From Pythium myriotylum (lineage: Eukaryota > Oomycota > Peronosporomycetes > Pythiales > Pythiaceae), in the NCBI GenBank assembly GCA_023091665.1, contig JALJCQ010000011.1, positions 1,054,001 to 1,118,000 on the forward strand: 64,000 nt of DNA, written 5' to 3'. Shown one piece after another: positions 61,345 to 64,000 of the stretch. The notes below the pieces were generated by a model, which was not told the origin of the DNA, did no database searches, and worked only from the letters and a program-made list of their open reading frames with translations. The position numbers and the translations under genes are program-made. How positions within the stretch are numbered: the first letter of the stretch is position 1; every line of letters starts with the position of its first letter.

Positions 61345-64000
61345 ATGGCTGCATCGGCGCACTCTGCTTCCTCGCCCATGTCCGCGGACCCGTTCGCCGC
61401 GCTGCGCGCGCACGCCGGCGGCAAGCACGCGCACAAGGCCAAGCTCTGCGTCGTGCTCAGCGCCATCGAAGACGTCATCCGCGAGCGCCGCGCCGCGCCC
61501 AGCGACCATGCGCCCTCCAGCACCGAGTACTTCGCCGCGCTCATGACGGCGCTCGAGGCCGCCGGCGCCGCCCACCAGCACGAGATCACGCAGCTGCTCG
61601 CCACCGTGCTGCCGCTCGTCTCCGAGGCCGTGCTGCGCGCCAAGTTCGCCGCCGTCGCCAAGTGCCTCCAGCAAGTGCTCCAGGAGGCCGCTCAGGAGGC
61701 CAACAGCGCCGCCATCCGCTCGGCCGCCACGTGCCTCGGGCTCGTGCTGCTCGCGCAGGAACCCTCGCAGACCGCCTGGGGACGCCCCGAGCTGCTGCGC
61801 GCGTTCCAGTTCCTGCTCACGCTCGCGACCGACGCGCGCCCCAAGATCCGCAAGACCGCCCAGCGCCTCATCGCCGACATCCTCGAGCACCACGCCGAGC
61901 ACCAGTGCGACGCGCTCTCGACCCACATCGCCAGCTTCGCCGAGAACGTGCTGGCGCAGTCGACGTCCAAGGACGAGGCGCGCCTCGTGCAGCTCATCGG
62001 CTTCCTCAAGGTCGCGCTCCCGTTCCTGCAGCGCAAGGTCGTGGCCTCGCTCGTCGACGCGCTCTGCAAGTTTGTCAACTCGTCGGTCAAGAACCTGCGA
62101 CTGGTCACCTACGAGTCGTTCGATGAGCTCGCGGCCGCGCCGACTTCCAAGCTCAGCCAGGACACGCTGCTTAAGCTGCTCTCCAGCATCCTCGGCGCGA
62201 CCGAGTCGACCGTCCACGATTTTGACTTTGCGATCCACACGGTCAGCATCCTCGAGACAGCGCTCGTGCGATTGTCGACGGTCAACGACCCCAAGAGCCG
62301 CGAGCTGCTGCCGCGAGTCGTCGGCACGATCTGCGCCCACTTGGAGAACAAGTCCAAGCAGGTCAAGACCCAGGCCGCGCAAAGCCTGATGCTGCTGCTC
62401 ACCCAGTGCGTGCCGCCGCACGTGCTTGAGAGCGAGTACGACGCGACCGACATTGCGCGCGTGCTCTCGTCGCTGCAGTCGCTTATGACATTGCGCTTCC
62501 AGGGCGGCTGGCCGCAGATCTTCCCAATGCTTGCCAGTTTGTTCGAGTTCTACGGCGAATCGAGCTCGCCGGCGCTTGACCCGATCCTCCTGACGTGCTG
62601 TGAGCTCCACGAGGCCGCGGAGCAAATGGCCGCTCGTGGCGGTAACGACAACAAGGAGCAGCTTGAGCTCTTTGCACAGGTTGCCGGTGCCGCCGTTGGA
62701 TCGATCGGCCCTCAGCGATTCTTGGGCATCGTGCCCATCACACACTCGAGCGACGTGATCAGCGAAAAGCGCGTCTGGCTCTTCCCGGTCTTCCAGGAGG
62801 CTCTCAAGAACCATCCGTGCACGCTCGAGTTCTACGCTAGCTCGTTCCTGGAGCTCGCGCGCCAATGCGAGGCCAAGTCGCGCGCCGACAATGTGACTCC
62901 ACTTGCGGCCAAGAAGTTCCAGACGTTGACAATGCAGATCTGGCGCCTTTTCCCGACGTTCTGCGCGAACTGCGTTGATATCGACTCGGGCTTCAAGAAG
63001 ATCGCTAAGTTGCTCGCCAACGCCATGGCCGATAAGCGGTATCCGGAACTTCGTCTAATTGTGTGTCAGGGCCTCCAGGCCTTGGTCAAGAAGACCCGTG
63101 TGGTCACGACCTCTGCTCACGACCTCGATGACGACGAGGAACTCGAGGAGGACGAAGAAGAGTATGAGGATGTTGAAGAGATCGACGAGGAGAAACTTGC
63201 GGCCGACCGAGCCGCGTTGGGCAAGTACTCAAGTCGCTACCTGCCATTGCTCACCTCGATGGTCGAAGAAGCTGATCCGGAGAAGGAGGCTGACAAAGTG
63301 CAGACCTTGCTGGATACTATTCAGGGTTTCGCCACTCTTGCTGAGGATGCTTTCGTTGCGCAGACATTCCGCAAGATCATGCAAACTCTTCTCGAGTCCT
63401 CGACGGACGCCAAACGATTGGAAGCCGGTGAGGCGCCGACGAACCCTCGAAACAGTTCCAAGTCGCCAGCGTCGCTTAAGCGTGTCGCACACAGCCAGCT
63501 CGCACTGGCCACTGCGCTTGTGTCGCACATGGACATGGAAAACATCAACCTACTCTACAGAGTGATCAAGCCGTACTTGCTGGATGACACAGATGGGCCT
63601 ATGCAGAAGCGTGCGTACGCCGTGCTCGTGAGCATCTGCGACCACCACGCAGAATTCATGGCGACCGAGTCCAACCTCAAGGACATGACCGAGTCGATTT
63701 GCGAGTCGCTTCTCACGTGCTCGATCCCTGCCAAGAAGATGCGTCTGCGCTGCCTCGTCCACCTCATCCGTGCCATGCACCTGCATGTGGACTCGATCGC
63801 ACAGGACAGTGAACTCATCCCAAACCTCGTGGGCGAGATCATGCTGTGCACAAAGGAGGCCAACGGCAAAGCCCGCGAGGCCGCCTTCGAGCTGTTGGTC
63901 GCCATGGCCGAGCTTCTGCGCGCCAAGCAACCTGAGACGGGACTGGCCGAGTACGTGCAGATGCTTCTCGGTGGTCTGGCGGCACGCACACCGCACATGC
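61345..64000 (+). CDS. RRP12: Ribosomal RNA processing protein 12 (RRP12-like), 3' end missing
   Basis: RRP12 is a HEAT-repeat exportin-like factor needed for maturation and export of pre-ribosomal subunits. The frame is open without introns from ATG 61345 to the window edge (885 codons); a second ATG at 61378 is the alternative start. HEAT-like helical repeats run throughout. The NUC173-type region is visible (LRFQGGWPQIFPMLASLFEFYG, IVPITHSSDVISEKRVWLFPVF). An acidic block (DDDEELEEDEEEYEDVEE, about residue 595) precedes KYSSRYLPLLTSMVEE. Near the edge LVGEIMLCTKEANGKAREAAFELLVAMAELL is a family hallmark. Very high GC3 suggests strong expression. A long opposite-strand open frame across it is a shadow. 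Confidence 0.9.
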   Translation, partial: MAASAHSASSPMSADPFAALRAHAGGKHAHKAKLCVVLSAIEDVIRERRAAPSDHAPSSTEYFAALMTALEAAGAAHQHEITQLLATVLPLVSEAVLRAKFAAVAKCLQQVLQEAAQEANSAAIRSAATCLGLVLLAQEPSQTAWGRPELLRAFQFLLTLATDARPKIRKTAQRLIADILEHHAEHQCDALSTHIASFAENVLAQSTSKDEARLVQLIGFLKVALPFLQRKVVASLVDALCKFVNSSVKNLRLVTYESFDELAAAPTSKLSQDTLLKLLSSILGATESTVHDFDFAIHTVSILETALVRLSTVNDPKSRELLPRVVGTICAHLENKSKQVKTQAAQSLMLLLTQCVPPHVLESEYDATDIARVLSSLQSLMTLRFQGGWPQIFPMLASLFEFYGESSSPALDPILLTCCELHEAAEQMAARGGNDNKEQLELFAQVAGAAVGSIGPQRFLGIVPITHSSDVISEKRVWLFPVFQEALKNHPCTLEFYASSFLELARQCEAKSRADNVTPLAAKKFQTLTMQIWRLFPTFCANCVDIDSGFKKIAKLLANAMADKRYPELRLIVCQGLQALVKKTRVVTTSAHDLDDDEELEEDEEEYEDVEEIDEEKLAADRAALGKYSSRYLPLLTSMVEEADPEKEADKVQTLLDTIQGFATLAEDAFVAQTFRKIMQTLLESSTDAKRLEAGEAPTNPRNSSKSPASLKRVAHSQLALATALVSHMDMENINLLYRVIKPYLLDDTDGPMQKRAYAVLVSICDHHAEFMATESNLKDMTESICESLLTCSIPAKKMRLRCLVHLIRAMHLHVDSIAQDSELIPNLVGEIMLCTKEANGKAREAAFELLVAMAELLRAKQPETGLAEYVQMLLGGLAARTPHM

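Noticed and set aside
61270..62865. 531-residue open frame on the - strand
   Set aside because: Exact antisense of the RRP12 coding region. Its Arg/Leu/Gly-rich, repetitive composition is a GC-rich shadow.
1..64000. CRISPR arrays, operons or bacterial-type ribosome binding sites
   Set aside because: No regularly spaced direct repeats were seen, and the introns show a eukaryotic nuclear genome.

Overview
This 64 kb window is nuclear DNA from a eukaryote with a compact, intron-bearing genome. It is most likely an oomycete of the Peronosporales/Pythiales type. Intergenic gaps are mostly 30-600 bp. Nearly all the introns I could reconstruct are 44-85 nt (typically 57-69), with GT..AG ends and CTAAC/CTGAC-like branch sequences. 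The window also encodes an axonemal central-pair protein (SPAG16/PF20) and a guanylate kinase with a flagellar-type docking domain, so the organism probably makes flagellated zoospores. I saw no bacterial features, CRISPR array, rRNA, recognisable tRNA or intact transposon. The species assignment is inference; the gene structures below were read from frames and splice signals.

Layout, left to right. 0-12 kb: the 3' part of delta-COP, a twin-CX9C mitochondrial-type protein, a membrane-anchored M14 carboxypeptidase, an unusual LRAT-like/RING fusion, a Myb/SANT-like protein, a PP2A B''-gamma subunit (PPP2R3C) and a multi-pass membrane protein. 12-20 kb: a 1,562-residue coiled-coil gene, then a GC-rich, CCAAT-box-rich spacer and two small paralogs sharing a C-terminal EDxIFDME tail. 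20-33 kb: EF-hand and RING proteins, a membrane protein and a pair of Tudor-knot/PWWP chromatin readers in opposite orientation, separated by two unknown genes, then a single-pass membrane protein. 33-44 kb: an ankyrin/Pro-rich protein, the docking-domain guanylate kinase, a roughly 2,170-residue protein with many cyclic-nucleotide-binding-like domains, a small secreted protein with an internal repeat, and a PTPMT1-like phosphatase. 44-51 kb: a two-catalytic-domain secretory glycosyltransferase, an LRR protein and a TTC14-like protein. 51-64 kb: two convergent paralogous ankyrin-PH-UIM-RING proteins with N-myristoylation signals, a PDZ protein, a helical protein, SPAG16, a GT8 glycosyltransferase and the 5' part of RRP12.

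The genes do not form one pathway. Recurring themes are paralog pairs in inverted orientation, ubiquitin-ligase-type RING proteins (four), and flagellar or signalling proteins. Several head-to-head promoters contain hairpin-forming inverted repeats. The best candidates for something undescribed are the LRAT-RING fusion, the multi-CNB giant, the TPR-GT41/GT-A two-headed enzyme, and the inverted Ank-PH-UIM-RING pair in which one copy has lost introns.
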